From Heligmosomoides polygyrus polygyrus (lineage: Eukaryota > Nematoda > Chromadorea > Rhabditida > Heligmosomidae), in the NCBI GenBank assembly GCA_947396885.1, contig OX377202.1, positions 11,036,001-11,100,000 on the forward strand: 64,000 nucleotides of DNA, given 5' to 3'. Below, piece after piece: positions 11,541-23,397 of this stretch; position 1 is the stretch's first letter; each line of letters begins with the position of its first letter. A program made the position numbers and the translations under genes. The notes under the pieces are model-generated. The model did not search any database. It saw only the letters and a list, made by a program, of their open reading frames with translations, and was not told the DNA's origin.

Positions 11541-12950
11541 GGTCTACGGAGAAAATGTCCGAATCTCACGGCGCGCATTGCGTGAGGAGAAAATGCCCGA
11601 AGTAGGGAGAAAATGCCCGCAACCAAAGGAGAAAATGCCCTCAACCGAGGGAGAAAGTGCACAGGTCGACGAGAAGAATCTAAAGCACACCATCATGTGG
11701 TGCATAGCAAAAGCGCCGTAATAAAGAAAACAACTTTGAGCGGTAATAACCACTTACAATTAACAAACTAAGCAAACTTTGAAACGGTGGAAAAAACCGT
11801 ACATTAGGAGAGCCTTAACCGGGCGTATCGTTATTACTATACAATGGTCTATTTCCGCAACGTTTCATTCGTATCAAAGCTCTAATAAGAAGTTAGTCGC
11901 AAAATTTCATGTTCGAAAAACACTCTATATTTCGAGAAGCTTGCTTGAAAGATTTTTGGCGAGGTGCTACGCCGTAGGTTCTGGTCATTTTAATAACGTT
12001 TTTGGTAAAACCTATGTTGCAACTAACCCTTTAGATATTTAAATCCTTTATTCAGATATGTGGAAATATCAGAAAAACACAGCAACAAAGCGAATCAAAA
12101 TAGAAATCCTATACTGAGAAAAACTTTACTATAAAAAGGGCACAACAACTATTTATGCTACCAACGGTGTGTCAGATGAAAATCACTTGAAAAGCAATGA
12201 ATGTTGAAATATCTATGTTCAAATCCTGTTTAACTTAAGAAGAAATGATTGGTCAAAAATAAAGACTTTATCAGAAAGACTAAGTAAAACCTCAGTAAAA
12301 CGTAAAAACCAATTTGTAAATAAATTCCTAGATAAGTTCTGCCATTTTTTATTTTCTACTTCTCAAGACTTTGAAGTGCAAGTACCTTCTTGTTCACTCC
12401 ATGTGGCGTTCATGTGGCTTAAAAACAAACTCAACAGTTGAGGTGGCCTACAGTTCCGCAGCTCAATTCTTCGAAAGTAATTCTAAGTTACCAGGTTCCG
12501 CTGGAGTGCCTGTTTTCTAGTTTTACGTGCTAGAAACTGAGATCTGGGCGAAAACGCTCCTTTCGCTCCTTTCAGCGTTCTTTTCACATAAAACACCGTT
12601 GGTACTAATTTAACCGTTGAGTATGCCTGTTAACTGTGTAACGAGAATCTTTCCTCGTATTCTCCAAAGCTTCTCTATCACGGTAAGGCCATCAAATCTG
12701 CTAGGGAATCCAAGTGATGGTGCCACAGTTTCAATTGCCACGCCCACAATTTCTCATACCCTTTACTCGACGACATGAGAAAAATACCGTATCCCTGTCC
12801 ACGTGATTACCATGTGTTTTGTTGTAGTTGGCTGTTGTAGTGGACCCTATCGAAAACCGTTCAGTGGCCACAGATATTTTCTCCCCATTTGCGGGCATTT
12901 TCTCGCACTGAAACAGACGCGGCGCGGTTCGGGCATTTTCTCTCGTAATC
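11541..12950. mobile_element. Mutator-like non-autonomous element, 9-bp duplication
   Basis: The left end carries several spaced copies of GGAGAAAATGCCCG-type sequence; the right end carries the complement (GCGGGCATTTTCTC). The boundaries are set by 9-bp duplications, ATCGTACAT (11532-11540) and ATTGTACAT (12951-12959), with one mismatch. The terminal bases read GGTCTACGG and CGTAATC. A second copy with a different 9-bp duplication is at 31405-33152, which confirms the ends. No transposase frame is present. A 9-bp target size and tandem subterminal repeats fit Mutator-like elements; this class is an inference. Confidence 0.8.
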
Positions 12951-12984
12951 ATTGTACATAGACGTGGCCTTCAACGGTGCCACG

Positions 12985-13065
12985 CTGGTGGTGTAGTGGA
13001 GTAGCATCTGCTCAGTGAACAGAGGATGTTGGTTCGAGTCCCGACCGAGTGCTGTGTAGCACCGA
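12985..13065 (+). repeat. tRNA-like SINE head or decayed tRNA
   Basis: A B-box-like GGTTCGAGTCCCG lies about 40 bases after a TGTAGTGGAGTAGCA A-box-like segment. The acceptor stem does not pair and the T-loop is one base too long, so this is not a working tRNA gene. It is more likely the head of a second SINE family. Confidence 0.45.
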
Positions 13066-13504
13066 AATGTTGCTAGCGCTTGTGCCTTAAGTAAAATGTA
13101 TTGTTAGATTTTACTGCTCGACTTCTCATAAAGTTTCTCTTTTTGCGGAAGAAATGTTTTCTAAACTATTTCAAGCTGCAGAGAAGGAGAACATTTCTAG
13201 TCTGCCGTGTGAATAGATCGTTCTTTACCCTCGCCCCAAAAACGTAGCGAACTTTCATTTTTCATCAAATTTTCCTGATCGAAGCCATTCTACGATTTCA
13301 GTAGCGAATTTTATTAGGGGAGTGACACTAATCATTTATGCGTCCTAACTGGAGAGGCAGGAATCCGCTAGTCAATAATAACCAATCAGAGCACCAGCTG
13401 AACACGCGCCAGTCAATCAGCGTATCAACCGTACCCGTTCCCTGCGAGCAGAACGACCAATCAATGCCGTCTAATTGATCTAATGCGGCCTCTACCCATG
13501 TAAA

Positions 13505-13800
13505 TTGTAAAGGGTAAAGGACGGCGTTATTCAATCCCCTTTGGGATGCGCCACGCATTCTTCTTCTACAGGATGTCGTGGAGGCAAGCTGAATGCGTAT
13601 TTGGTCATACAATGACTTGTGGTGGCCAGCCGATGGACAAGTCAGCGCTCTATCCTTCCAAGACAAGTCTGGTACCAATTCACCTACCCCGGAGGGATGC
13701 AAGGCTTGGATGGCCTGGGCGGGAAATCCGAACTAGGAGCCTGGTATTGAGTGCAGGCGACAGCCGGCGCCTCCTCCGACTGCGCTCCACGCGCCCCTCC
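13505..13800 (-). repeat. tRNA-derived SINE, minus orientation
   Basis: Reading the minus strand gives a degraded tRNA-like head, then the body with GTAGGTGAATTGGTACCAGAC and GGATAGAGCGCTGAC-type phrases. It ends in a CTTTACCCTTTAC tail at the low-coordinate side. Confidence 0.8.
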
Positions 13801-14070
13801 TACTCATGTAGCCACATTATCTGCTAGTATTATTGTTATTTGTTGCACTAATTATGAATGCGACATAAAATACGAACGAAACCTGATGCACTGGACGAGT
13901 GCATGGCTCAACCTTTTTACGTATTAATTCGTGCTTCCTGTATTTTATGTCATAGTATCCTTGCAGAAAAAAATTATAAGAAATGGTCAAAAATGGATCT
14001 ACCTCCTCAACTGACTAAAAGAGTAATAAGTTCATGGATCTGTTTAACTAGCACCTATTTAATTGATAAT
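13801..14070. other. Unassigned spacer between SINE copies
   Basis: No exon or RNA gene is supported. A TTATGTCATAGTATC-type AT-rich sequence fills the space. The last ten bases form the left target duplication of the next SINE. Confidence 0.4.
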
Positions 14071-14347
14071 GGGCGCGTGTAGCGCAGGTGCCGGCTGCCG
14101 CGTGTACCCGACCGCCAGGTTTCTGGCACGGATTTCTCCGCCCGGCCAGCTAAGCCTTCCATCCCTCCGGGGTCGGTGATTTTGTTCTCTGGAACGATAA
14201 AGCGCTGACTTGTACACCGGCTGGCCACCGGAGGACAAGTTATGGCCATACACGCAGAAAAAATCGCCTCCGCGACATCCCGTAAAAGTAGAATGCGTGG
14301 CGCATCCCAAAAGATATTGAGACTCGCCGTCCTTTATCCTTATCCTT
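14071..14347 (+). repeat. tRNA-derived SINE with target duplication
   Basis: It starts GGGCGCGTGTAGCGCAGG and ends in a TTTATCCTTATCCTT tail. It is bounded by AATTGATAAT (14061-14070) and AATTGATAGT (14348-14357), a 10-bp duplication with one mismatch. The duplication fixes both the 5' start (GGGCGCG) and the tail of the family. Confidence 0.9.
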
Positions 14348-14545
14348 AATTGATAGTGGAATTTCTTTTACCTAAAGTTTTGAGTATTCAGCGGTTATAA
14401 TTTTTACAATAAGCAGCTGAAAGTACTGTACTTGATGAGTGCATGGTGCAACCTACTCGCAGAAGAGCTTATATCTTCTTTTTCACTTTGAAATAAGCTC
14501 AGCATTTCCATCGTCATTACAAAAATGTCTTTTTTTAAAGCAAAG

Positions 14546-15510
14546 CCGGGCACGCGCGCTTCGCAGACACCCGCTGGACGAAAGCCGTCACCGACTACAT
14601 TCCGTCCGCGGGATATCAAGAGAACACCAGGACGCCTTCATGAAAGCCCTGAACGAACGACATGATGCCATTCGTGTCCTTCGAGCGGAGGTGATCCAAT
14701 GGAGCACTCTGGCACGCGACAGGGACGAATGAAGACGTGGCTGGCACCCGCTCGAGCAGCTCGATGATCAACGGGACGATAGATGATACAAGCAATGGCA
14801 TTATAAAAAATGTGTGTAATGTGCCTGGTTTCGGACAAGTTTCTGATGCCCCATTCTCGCTCAGCGGAACGAACATCTCCGAGTGCTCCAGCTACGTGTA
14901 TCTGGGTCGCGAAGTCAACATGACCAACGACCTAGCACCAGAGCTGAGCAGGAGGAAACGAGCGGCTTGGGGAGCTTTCAAGAGCGTCGAAGAAGTCGCG
15001 AAGAAGACGAAGAACGTCCGACTCCGTGCCCACCTATTCGAACCGTTCTTCCTGCCCTAACATACGCCTCAGAGAGCTGGTCCACACGAAAGCAGGATGA
15101 ACACGCGATCAGCGTCGCGCAGCGTGGAATCGAGAGGACGATGCTCGGAGTGACACGACCCACGCAAGTGAGAGAAGGCCTCCAGAGTTACGAGCTTCGC
15201 CGACGTTCGAAGATCAGAGACGCTGTCGCGTGGGCCAAGTTGTCGAAAATTAGGTGGGCCGGCCACGTAATGCGCTTCGCATACACCCGCTGGACGAGAG
15301 CCGTCACCGACTGCCAAGGGGCCCACACCAGGACGCCTACCAAGTATGTGGCCAGACTTCTTCGTGAAAGCTCTGAACGACCGATATGACGCTCGTGTCC
15401 CTCGAGCGAGGATGATCCATTGGAGCACTCTGGTACGCGACAGGGACGAATGGAGACGCTGCTGGTGCCCGCTCGAGCAAGTCGATGATCAACGGGACGA
15501 CACGTGATAC
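14546..15510 (+). mobile_element. RTE non-LTR retrotransposon 3' fragments
   Basis: Two pieces of one RTE family lie head to tail. Positions 14546-14800 hold the extreme 3' coding end ([14 protein letters not shown] region degraded, then ACTCTGGCACGCGACAGGGACGAATG). Positions 14835-15510 hold a longer 5'-truncated copy encoding the region after the reverse transcriptase ([50 protein letters not shown]). The same protein region is found on the minus strand at 33189-33629 and 43109-43993. Frameshifts show that both pieces are dead. Confidence 0.85.
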
Positions 15511-15671
15511 AGATGAATGTGCCTGGTATTGGAAAAATGTTGTTAAATATTTATGAACATTTAAACAGTCTATTCGAAGTTATGACACACATCGTTTTCA
15601 CACAAATAATAAATTTTGACAGAAAAATTCCAAATAAATGTTAAGAACCGTGGACTGATATTCGCTATCGG

Positions 15672-15826
15672 CCAAAGTCGCGAGCGTGGGCAGCATTAGG
15701 AGATGGGAACAGCCAATCGGGCCTCTTCGAATGACCACTTAGAGGAGGCGTCTGTTCAGTTGATGACGTGGTTGACTGTGATTAGCCGGCACGGTCCCAC
15801 CTCACTGAGCTGCCCACGTTCGCGAC
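15672..15826. mobile_element. Small MITE with GTCGCGA termini
   Basis: The left end reads GTCGCGAGCGTGGGCAGC and the right end GCTGCCCACGTTCGCGAC, an inverted repeat. Related elements occur at 40045-40385 and 50338-50504. All three carry an internal CCAATC or CCAATT-type phrase. No coding capacity. Confidence 0.7.
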
Positions 15827-16054
15827 ATGGAGCCGACTTTCTTCAATGCGATCTGTTTAACTTCAGAGGCGTATATATTTTGCCTTTGATTTGGAAAACT
15901 GTTGAGTTTGACATGAAATTGGCACGGCTGAAGAAAGACAAGGAAGGCTGTTCTATGTCGAAAAAAATTCAGAGAAAACCCGCGAATAGTAGGTGATTTA
16001 TGGAATAGGCACGCAAGTAGCTTGAGCAGAAGAAAAAGTTTTGAGCCCAACTAC

Positions 16055-16396
16055 TGTAGAAACAGAAGCGAGATCTGCAGTCGAAAGGTGGAGCCAGAGC
16101 TGCAGCTTCGAAGTGTCGAACCGGCCCGTCGAGTTGGAGGTGTGCCTGGTGGTGCCGGCGATAGGGTAATTGCCCGCCAGTGATTGCGTCGGCTCGACTG
16201 ATTCCGCGGCTACTTCGGAGGAGCGATTGGCTGGAAATACTGACGTCAAGCCGGTAATCATACCCTACAGCCGGGTATAGCAGAGCTACTCACGGCCAAA
16301 GGTGGCTTCGTCCACGGGGCCGACGGCGCTGGCAGCGGAGCTGATTGCCGTAGCGGAGGACGAACCAGCGCAAGACAGCCGATGAAGGCCGAGAAA
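16055..16396 (-). CDS. Two candidate exons of an unrecognised gene
   Basis: Minus-strand exon 16396-16294 follows AATTTCAG and ends before a GTGAGT donor. After a 63-base intron ending TTTCCAG, exon 16230-16055 follows in matching phase (one base plus two bases) and reaches a possible GTAGTT donor. The joined 93 residues are rich in Ala, Ser and Thr and start FLGLHRLSCAGSSSATAISS. The second exon could instead read on to a stop at 15998. No domain is recognised. The support is splice consensus, phase and composition only. Confidence 0.4.
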
Positions 16397-16682
16397 CTGA
16401 AATTCTTCGGCTTCAAAGAGTGAAGGCGAACCTCACTTACAGTATTAGTAGATTACTGTATCTTGTTGTCGTGGGTCAAGAAGCAGGAGACAAGGCGCTG
16501 ATAGAACGGTCGGAACGCTTCTTCAAGTCCGTAGATCTCCAGCAGGGTTTTGAACTCGGCTACTTCGATAGTCTGAAGAAAAACTGTAACAGTAAGGTAA
16601 ATTGTTTTTTAAAAACTAAATTTAAGACGGATGGTAAAAGAAAGCGTCAGTCAATCGTGCTTGGGATACGCTACGTATTTTA

Positions 16683-17876
16683 TTAGGTTGTCCGGAAAGT
16701 TCTCAGCGTTTTCTGTCACTATTTTTCATTCGTCTATTATTAGGTAAAAATTCAACTTGTATTGAGCATTAATGCTACTTTCTGTACAGAATTTTTCGCT
16801 CTATCCTTCAGCGTTGTTTTATACTTCTGTCCTTGAAGAGCTTATTGAAATGTGTCGGAGGGTCAATTCCGAACGATATTTTAATTTGACTTCAAATTGG
16901 GGCAATCCGTAAAACAGCTCGAAAATCAATCAAGTGTGGTGGCCTAATAGTGTTGGAGAAAGCACTGTGCAGCCGTACTTCGGTAGATTTGGGACCGGAG
17001 ATTTCAACCTCGAAGATGATCTTCGTAGCGGTCGACCTAGAGCACCCCTGGGCGACGAGTTGAAGGAGTTAGAGCGAGCTGAACCATCCTGAACAGTTCG
17101 AGGGATCGCGGAAGAGCTAGACGTCAGTAAAACTGCTGTTTCGGGTGCTTTGAAACGCCTTATGAAGGTGAAGAAGCTCGAAAAGTGGGTGCTTCCTGAG
17201 TTGGGTGAGCGACAAAAAGTGTCATGTTTCGAAATTTGTCTTTTTTGCTTTAACGCAACAAAACTGACCGATTTGGATCGAATCACCAATTATGATGGAA
17301 AGTGGATTCTGTATGATAACAGAAAACGTTCCGGACAATGGTTGGGAGCCGACGAACCCCCTAGGCATTTTCCAAAGGCGAACCTCCACCAAAGGTAATG
17401 GTCGCTGTGTTGTGATCGGCGTCTGGTGTGATCCATTACAAGAAGTGCACCGAAAATTGCATCAACTTCAGCCAGCATTGGTAATCAGAAGAGGCACGAT
17501 AACGCACGATAACGCCCGCCCACACGTCTCGTAAGTCACTATTCGAAAAATGAAGAAATTAAGGGTTGAGGTTCTGCCTCAGCCGCCATATTCTCCACAC
17601 CTCTCACCAACCGGCTGCCGCCTTTTCAAACACTTTCGGAACTTTCTCGCTGGTAAAACCTTCACAAATCAGGACCAGGTCAAAACAGCTTTCGTGGAAT
17701 TGTCGGGTCTCGACCACCTAATTTTTTCTCTGGTGGAATAAGTCGAATGCTCCCTATTGGCAAAAGCATGCTGATTCGAACGATGCTTATTCCGACTAAA
17801 TCTGATAAGATTTGAGAAAGTTATGGCAGTTCAAAGTAAAGCACTCAAAACGCTGAGAACTTTCCGGACTACCTAA
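16683..17876 (+). mobile_element. Mariner element, degraded
   Basis: Inverted ends of about 30 bases start TTAGGTTGTCCGGAAAG and end with the complement CTTTCCGGACTACCTAA. Both are flanked by TA (16681-16682 and 17877-17878). The element is 1194 bp and contains a decayed plus-strand transposase. Confidence 0.95.
16935..17745 (+). pseudogene. Mariner transposase, multiply broken
   Basis: Pieces in three frames reconstruct the family order: a helix-turn-helix region with VRGIAEELDVSKTAVSGALKR, then TNYDGKWILYDN, then HDNARPHVS, then YSPHLSPTG and FKHFRNFLAGK. In TNYDGKW the usual DEKW has become DGKW, and the third catalytic aspartate of SPTD is replaced by G. Several stops and frameshifts are present. 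Confidence 0.85.
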
Positions 17877-17878
17877 TA

Positions 17879-18603
17879 CTTCTACTAGAACACTGTTTCT
17901 AGTCCATAGGCATGTTTAGCAGAATCAGTTCAACATTAAGGTAGCAAAAATAGTATGGCAATGCGAAAATCGCTGACCTTTTGTGTTGTAGCGGTCTTCA
18001 ATCTATCCAGTGTGAGCTCCGGATTTCTCATCAGCATCACTTCGATCTCCATTATTACCTGTATTTCAAGAAATTTCTAATAAAGTGTGGTCTTAATTAA
18101 GGGTACGGTTGCTGAACTGGAGACGACTGTACTTATCCATTTCAAAAAAGCTATCGACGTGCAGGAAAACGTGAATGTATGGATGAAGCAAAAGACAAAA
18201 CGCACTTGGTAACATTTTGCCGAAAAACTGTTTCTGAGCTTGAACTATCCTTCATCCAACACTCAGATCAACTTACAGCTCAGGGCTTTGTCTCGGAGGT
18301 TCATATTTAGTAATAACTGTTCATCGGTCATTATATTCACGTAATTTCTGCCTCAAGCGGCGAGCTTTGGGCGAAAATCGATAAAATCGATGGGGAACTG
18401 TTGTGCGATCAATGCAGTACACCTGCTGTAAAGCTTGCCCATCTGTTACTACGATTCGAGCTCAGAAATTTCAAATCGGAGCGGCGATCAGTGATGTCGA
18501 TCAGAAGCCGTTATTTCGGACACTGTTCCGGTTATGGCGAACGGAGGGGGAACGTATGACAAACGGACATTTGAACCTTCTATGTACAGAAGGTTAGGAA
18601 AAG
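17879..18603. other. Unassigned noncoding stretch
   Basis: No gene, element boundary or RNA is recognised. A short open frame at 18403-18597 lacks splice-consistent neighbours. Confidence 0.35.
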
Positions 18604-18715
18604 GTGCGTGGTAGCGCAGTTGGAGGAGGCGCCAACTGTCGTGTGCAGTCGTAATCGAGAGTTCCTGGTTGAGACCCCGCCCAGGCCAAACGAGTTCTCC
18701 ATCCCTACCTTACTT
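18604..18715 (+). repeat. SINE 5' fragment
   Basis: The tRNA-like head is present (TAGCGCAGTTGGAGGAGGCG, then a B-box-like GGTTGAGACCCCGCCCAGG). The body after CATCCCTACC is lost. Confidence 0.75.
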
Positions 18716-19033
18716 GTCAGACAATCTCAGGCAATGTTACAGAAAAACGAAACAATTTTTCCTAAACAATTCCTTCCTGTACCTAATCCATAAATTGATC
18801 GATTAATAGGTGACTTAGTTTTTGGTTTAGTTTTGTTTGAAAAGAAATTTGCTAATTATCTCGCGATCATGAGACGATTAGTGGGATATAATAAAAGAAT
18901 TTAGCTTTGAACCCAATCAGATTATCGCGTTAAGCAAAAAAATACATTATAAAGACAATCATCTGAAAAATCCACATTATGCTCCTCATTGTGCATTTCA
19001 TTTATTTCTCATATTAACTTCTTATATTATATA
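18716..19033. other. AT-rich spacer
   Basis: Nothing recognisable between the SINE fragment and the foldback element. Confidence 0.35.
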
Positions 19034-20446
19034 TAGGGTGTCTCAGAAAAATGTATAAACCGTTTGAAAGGTGATAACTTTGGTCACAGTAAAGGTATTA
19101 TAAAATTAAAAGCTCATATGAAAGCTTACGAAATAGAAATTTTCTGACATATGAGCGGTATGGAATGCGACATGCACTTGTCTGAAACTTTGCATTACAC
19201 ACTCGATTGATTGTGTTTCGCTTGAATGTTTGCTACTCATATGAAATCCTACGAAAATAGAAATTTTCTGAGATATGAGCGGTATGGAATGCGCAATGCA
19301 CTCGCCTGAAACTTTGTATTACACACTCGATTGATTGTGTTTCGCTTGAACGGTTGTTACTCATATGAAAGCTTACGAAAATAGAAATTTTCTAACGTAT
19401 GAGCTTCACGAAGTGGCCGTATCGATTGACTTTTGCTTCTTTTAAGATTCAAAGCCTAAAAACACACTAATGCTTGCAAAAAATGCAGTGTATCCTAAAA
19501 AAGCAGGTACTGTTTAAAAGTCTACAACATTGGTGCTATTGAAGCTTTTGAAGATATTTGAGACTTATGTGAAAGCACAGGTGAACAAGATTTCTGTGAC
19601 GTGTAAATAGTCAAGATTGCACCATCCCCCGCCTGAAACCTCGCATTTCAGACTCGATTGATTCTTCATGGGCTGAATGCTTGTTGCAATCTTGCTACAA
19701 CATGGCCTGATTGACGTGTACCATGTTTCCTTTAATATATAGAACTTGAAAATTACTTGAAAGACATGTGATATGCGAGTTCATTGATTGCACAATTGAA
19801 ATTTGAGGAGGAGTCCCATTTTCCAAGATGGATTCTGTGAACTGATGAACAAATATTAAGGCTGAATGGAGAGGTTAATCGGCACAATTACAGCTATTGA
19901 GGGAAGAAAAACGTTAAAAGAAGCACAGTGGTGGTTAACGTGGCGAAGCAGTAACAAGATTGCAACGAGCATTCAACCCATGCACAGTTAATCGAATCTG
20001 AAATGCAAGATTTCAGGTGGGAGCATGGCGCAATCTTGACCATTTACACGCCACAAAGATCTCGTTACCCTGTGCTTTCATAGTCTCAAACATCTTCAAA
20101 AGCTTCACCAGCAGCAATATTAGAACTTTTCAAATAGTACCTGCATTTTCTAGGATACTCTGCACTTCTCTAAAGCCATAGTTTGTCATAAGTTTTATAT
20201 CTTAGAAAAGGCGCAAACCAATCAATACGGCTATTTTGTGAAGAAATTACAACAAGTATTTAGGCAAAAAACAATCAATCGAGTGTAAAATCAAAATACG
20301 AGTCCATGACGCATGCCTTACCGCTTATATGTCAGAAAATTTATCTTTTCCTAAGCTTTCATATGAGTCCTTAACTTCGTTCATACCTTTACTGTGAGCA
20401 ACGTTATCACCTTTCGAACAGTGTATACATTTTATGAGACACACTG
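19034..20446. mobile_element. Foldback element with internal 124-bp tandem repeats
   Basis: The left end (TAGGGTGTCTCAG, then GAAAGGTGATAAC and CACAGTAAAGGTAT) is the inverse of the right end, which finishes GAGACACACTG. TA flanks both sides (19032-19033 and 20447-20448). Inside the left arm CTCATATGAAA-type phrases recur at about 19113, 19238 and 19361, giving a period near 124. Inner inverted arms match 19555-19700 with 19960-20130. No open frame is present. The termini fit the Tc1/mariner superfamily. Confidence 0.75.
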
Positions 20447-20494
20447 TATTTAATATGTTCTCATCGTATGGTATACGTGATGTATTTATACTTG

Positions 20495-20516
20495 GGTTTA
20501 ATTACCCAAGTTTGAG
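20495..20516 (+). ncRNA. Exact SL1 spliced-leader sequence followed by GT
   Basis: The 22 bases match the nematode SL1 leader exactly (GGTTTAATTACCCAAG then TTTGAG). The next bases, GTGAAACG, fit a 5' splice donor, as in a spliced-leader RNA gene. A clear Sm-binding site and the 3' hairpins of SL RNA were not found by eye within the next 100 bases, and no 5S rRNA gene is adjacent. It may be a divergent SL RNA gene or, more likely, a dispersed SL pseudogene. Confidence 0.6.
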
Positions 20517-20987
20517 GTGAAACGTGACCAACGATTCGTGCATGTGTCGAAGGAAACGGACGTGAACTGAAGCACCGAAACTTACTTGCTAATAAAAATA
20601 ATTACGGGCGCGACGGGCAAAAATCGCATTTTCGCCAAGGGGTAACGTCGTTGGATATGATTTGGCAACAAAACTAACTAAAACTAGCTTGAACTTGTTT
20701 CATCTCTACTCAAGAACTTCTTGTTTCATTGTTATTTCATCTCCTTAACAGAATGCTATAAAAATATCCTTTGAGGACTAATGCAACGTACTCCTCACAC
20801 GAATTATTTAAAATCTAAAATAAGAGCGTATTCGAATAAAGCCATAGAAGATACCTGCGTTCTACATCTCTCCCGACTTTCCTGTCCTGTGCTCGGCTTA
20901 AATGATATCGAGTCACCACCCATGTTCCGTGGACTTAGCAGGTCGGGTCTGAATGCTCAATTAGTCGGTATTGAACTATTCACTCAC

Positions 20988-21294
20988 CGCACGAGCAGAC
21001 ACAGACTCTCTCTAAAACGTACATCGTCACCTTGGCGAACTCGGGTTTTCTCGACTTCTCGACGAGTGCCATTAGCTTCTCGTACTCAATGAACTCTCCT
21101 TCGGGAGCCAGCGAGTGCAGAAACTGCCGCCATGGAGACGTGGGAGAATGCGCCTTCACGTGAGTAGTATAAAACATCCGAATAAATTCCGGGAACAACT
21201 CTTCTAGGTAACACTCACGCTGATCACCACTTCTCCTATGCACTTTATCATCGACGGCACGCTGAGGTGTTTTCGAAGCTCGCGGTCGTATAAT
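20988..21294 (-). CDS. Internal exon of an unrecognised gene
   Basis: The minus strand reads 102 codons without a stop between a CTGTTTCAG acceptor (just above 21294) and a GTGAGT donor (just below 20988). The product looks like a soluble helical protein: it contains ECYLEELFPEFIRMFY, PWRQFLHSLAPEGEF and IEYEKLMALVEKSRKPEFAK. I do not recognise the family. Neighbouring exons were not found with confidence; the 2 kb on the higher side is repeat-like. The overlapping plus-strand frame is probably a shadow. Confidence 0.5.
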
Positions 21295-21299
21295 CTGAA

Positions 21300-23397
21300 A
21301 CAGAGCGACTCCAGTTAGATGATTTTAATTGAATTGAAGGGGATATTGTAGACCGCCATTAGGTTCAATTTCAAAAAGGGCCCACTCCATAATCATTTGT
21401 ACTCCTATTTGACGATAAACACACGGCGAGAACCGACGTTTGTCTGCCTGTCTGTGTATTTGTTTGTTTGCACAGAAGTGCTGGAGGAGTGTGTTGGGGG
21501 AATTGGGGGAAAGTGTGATGATGGGGGGGGGGGTTGTAGTTGTGAAACGTGCATGGCGATTAAGTAGACGTGCTGAACGCGTCGTCAAACGCGCCTGGAG
21601 ATGCTATGCTGGAGGAGTGTTTCACTAGACCTGATTAGAGCTCATTTCACTAGAGCTCTCCAGGCGCGTTTGGCCACACATGACATGTGGGGAAACCCTT
21701 ATGTTGATTGGATTGGTGACCTCGGCACCGTCTTATGATGGGGGCAGTCCTCCTTAGGTGGTGACCTCAGTACTAATATCATAGAGTCGGCCTACAGGCC
21801 GCTGAACGACTGGTAAAATGTATAAACGAGCTTATCTGATGCCCTCCCAGGAAACAGCTGGTGCTGTCGTTGGATAACCCGCGGGTGTAGGGGATAGAGA
21901 TATACACGATAAAGCCTGCGTCTCTGACTTTTGCCTTAACTCTACCTGGCTCTTATCTTATCTCTAGCCATTATACCCCGCGTACTCATGGACTTAATTG
22001 TTGATAAATCCGGACCCAGGAAGGTGGGGGAGGGACTAAAGAGGGAGGGGGGGGGAAACCAGTAAAGGCGGAACAGTAATTAGATCCAGTAAGAAGAAAC
22101 GAGTGAGGGGGAAGCTGGCGTCTGGATTCGGAAGATGTGTCAACGATATCCGGAAACGCAAGCTGTTGAGCATGAGAACGGTTGCGGAGGAGCAACCTGA
22201 GGGACAAGAGTACTGCGCAGCATAAACCAATAACGTTACTGGACGGTCTGGAGAAAATGTCTATGATGAAAGTACCTAAGTGGTGAACGGCTTGATGCCG
22301 ATAAAGTATGCAGCAGCTCATAGATGTTAGCGAATTTTAAGTTTTACAAAAACTACTTTCTGGGTCAGTGATGCTGCAAGGTCGCGCGAAGCGCGCTGTG
22401 TTGTATGTAGTATGTATTTATAGGTAATTAGGATTTACAAGTGATTATGGAATGCCCCCCCCCCTGAATTAAACCCGCCATTAATGCAAAACATTCGAAC
22501 GTATTTATTTATTTATTCTGTACATGGATAACCATCCAAAGCAAAACAACGCCAAGTTATTGTAAGCAGGAAAAAACAAATCAAGCAACAAGAATCTACC
22601 TAGTAAAGATAGATAAGATATAGGCGTCATTACTCGGGTTGGATGCCTGGTATAGCCGAGGACAGTTAGGAGCCTTCATGTCTTCTGTCCCTTGTCGTGA
22701 GAGCGCTCTCAATTTTTCTCTATAAATTTGCTTTAACTGTGCTATAGTCAGACAAATTTCCCCACGCGCTAGCAATTTATCGATGATTTAGCATGTTGGT
22801 TATGTGCATGTGCATAAGACGACATTCCCTGTCAAACTAATTGTAAAGCTTGTCAGTACGAGGCAGGTTGAGAAAAGAAACAGAATTACAACCAGTACAG
22901 AGTGCTAAATGTAACATCAGAATACCTGCAAGCATCCAGGATACTTTGAACTCGTCGAGAGCTGAGGTTGTCTACAGCCGTTTGCAAGCCATCGATATCT
23001 GAAGAGTGTAAACCTGTTATCGCATTTCACTTTTCTATTCGGCGTTGCCGCTGCCTTGCTGAAGAATTGATGTCAAGATCTGTTACGGATTTGTAGAGGG
23101 AGAGGGAGGCGTGCAACTGCATTTTCTTGAAACAAGCTCTTGTATAAAAAGTTTCTGGGTGAGCTCGAGTTCGCATCAAGATCTACAATACCGCTCAAAT
23201 TCTTTGAAAGGAATACGCTCTGGCACGATATAAAACGTCGAAAAATGTCGCATCGTTACAACTTGCTTCAATTGTGTTTATAAGTATTCCACCTGACACC
23301 GAATGACTCTGCTTTTGAAGGAACATGTGGTAGCCCTTAGAAACCTTCAGTTTGAACAATCGTGATCTAGTTAAGAAGCATGATGCATGATATTACA
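21300..23397. other. Repeat-rich, gene-poor stretch
   Basis: No exon is supported. Poly-G runs occur near 21523, 22047 and 22457. A TTTATTTATTTATT tract near 22503 resembles the complement of the TAAA tails that end RTE elements in this window, so 22500-23000 may hold the 3' part of a minus-strand retroelement. The segment 21650-21960 looks like old retroelement 3' sequence but matches nothing else here clearly. Confidence 0.35.

Noticed and set aside
12985..13065. Possible tRNA gene
   Set aside because: The box motifs are present, but the acceptor stem does not pair and the T-loop is irregular. It is better read as a SINE head.
20517..20620. Sm-binding site downstream of the exact SL1 copy
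   Set aside because: No convincing AATTTTTGG-type motif between hairpins was found by eye, so the locus is not called a functional SL RNA gene.
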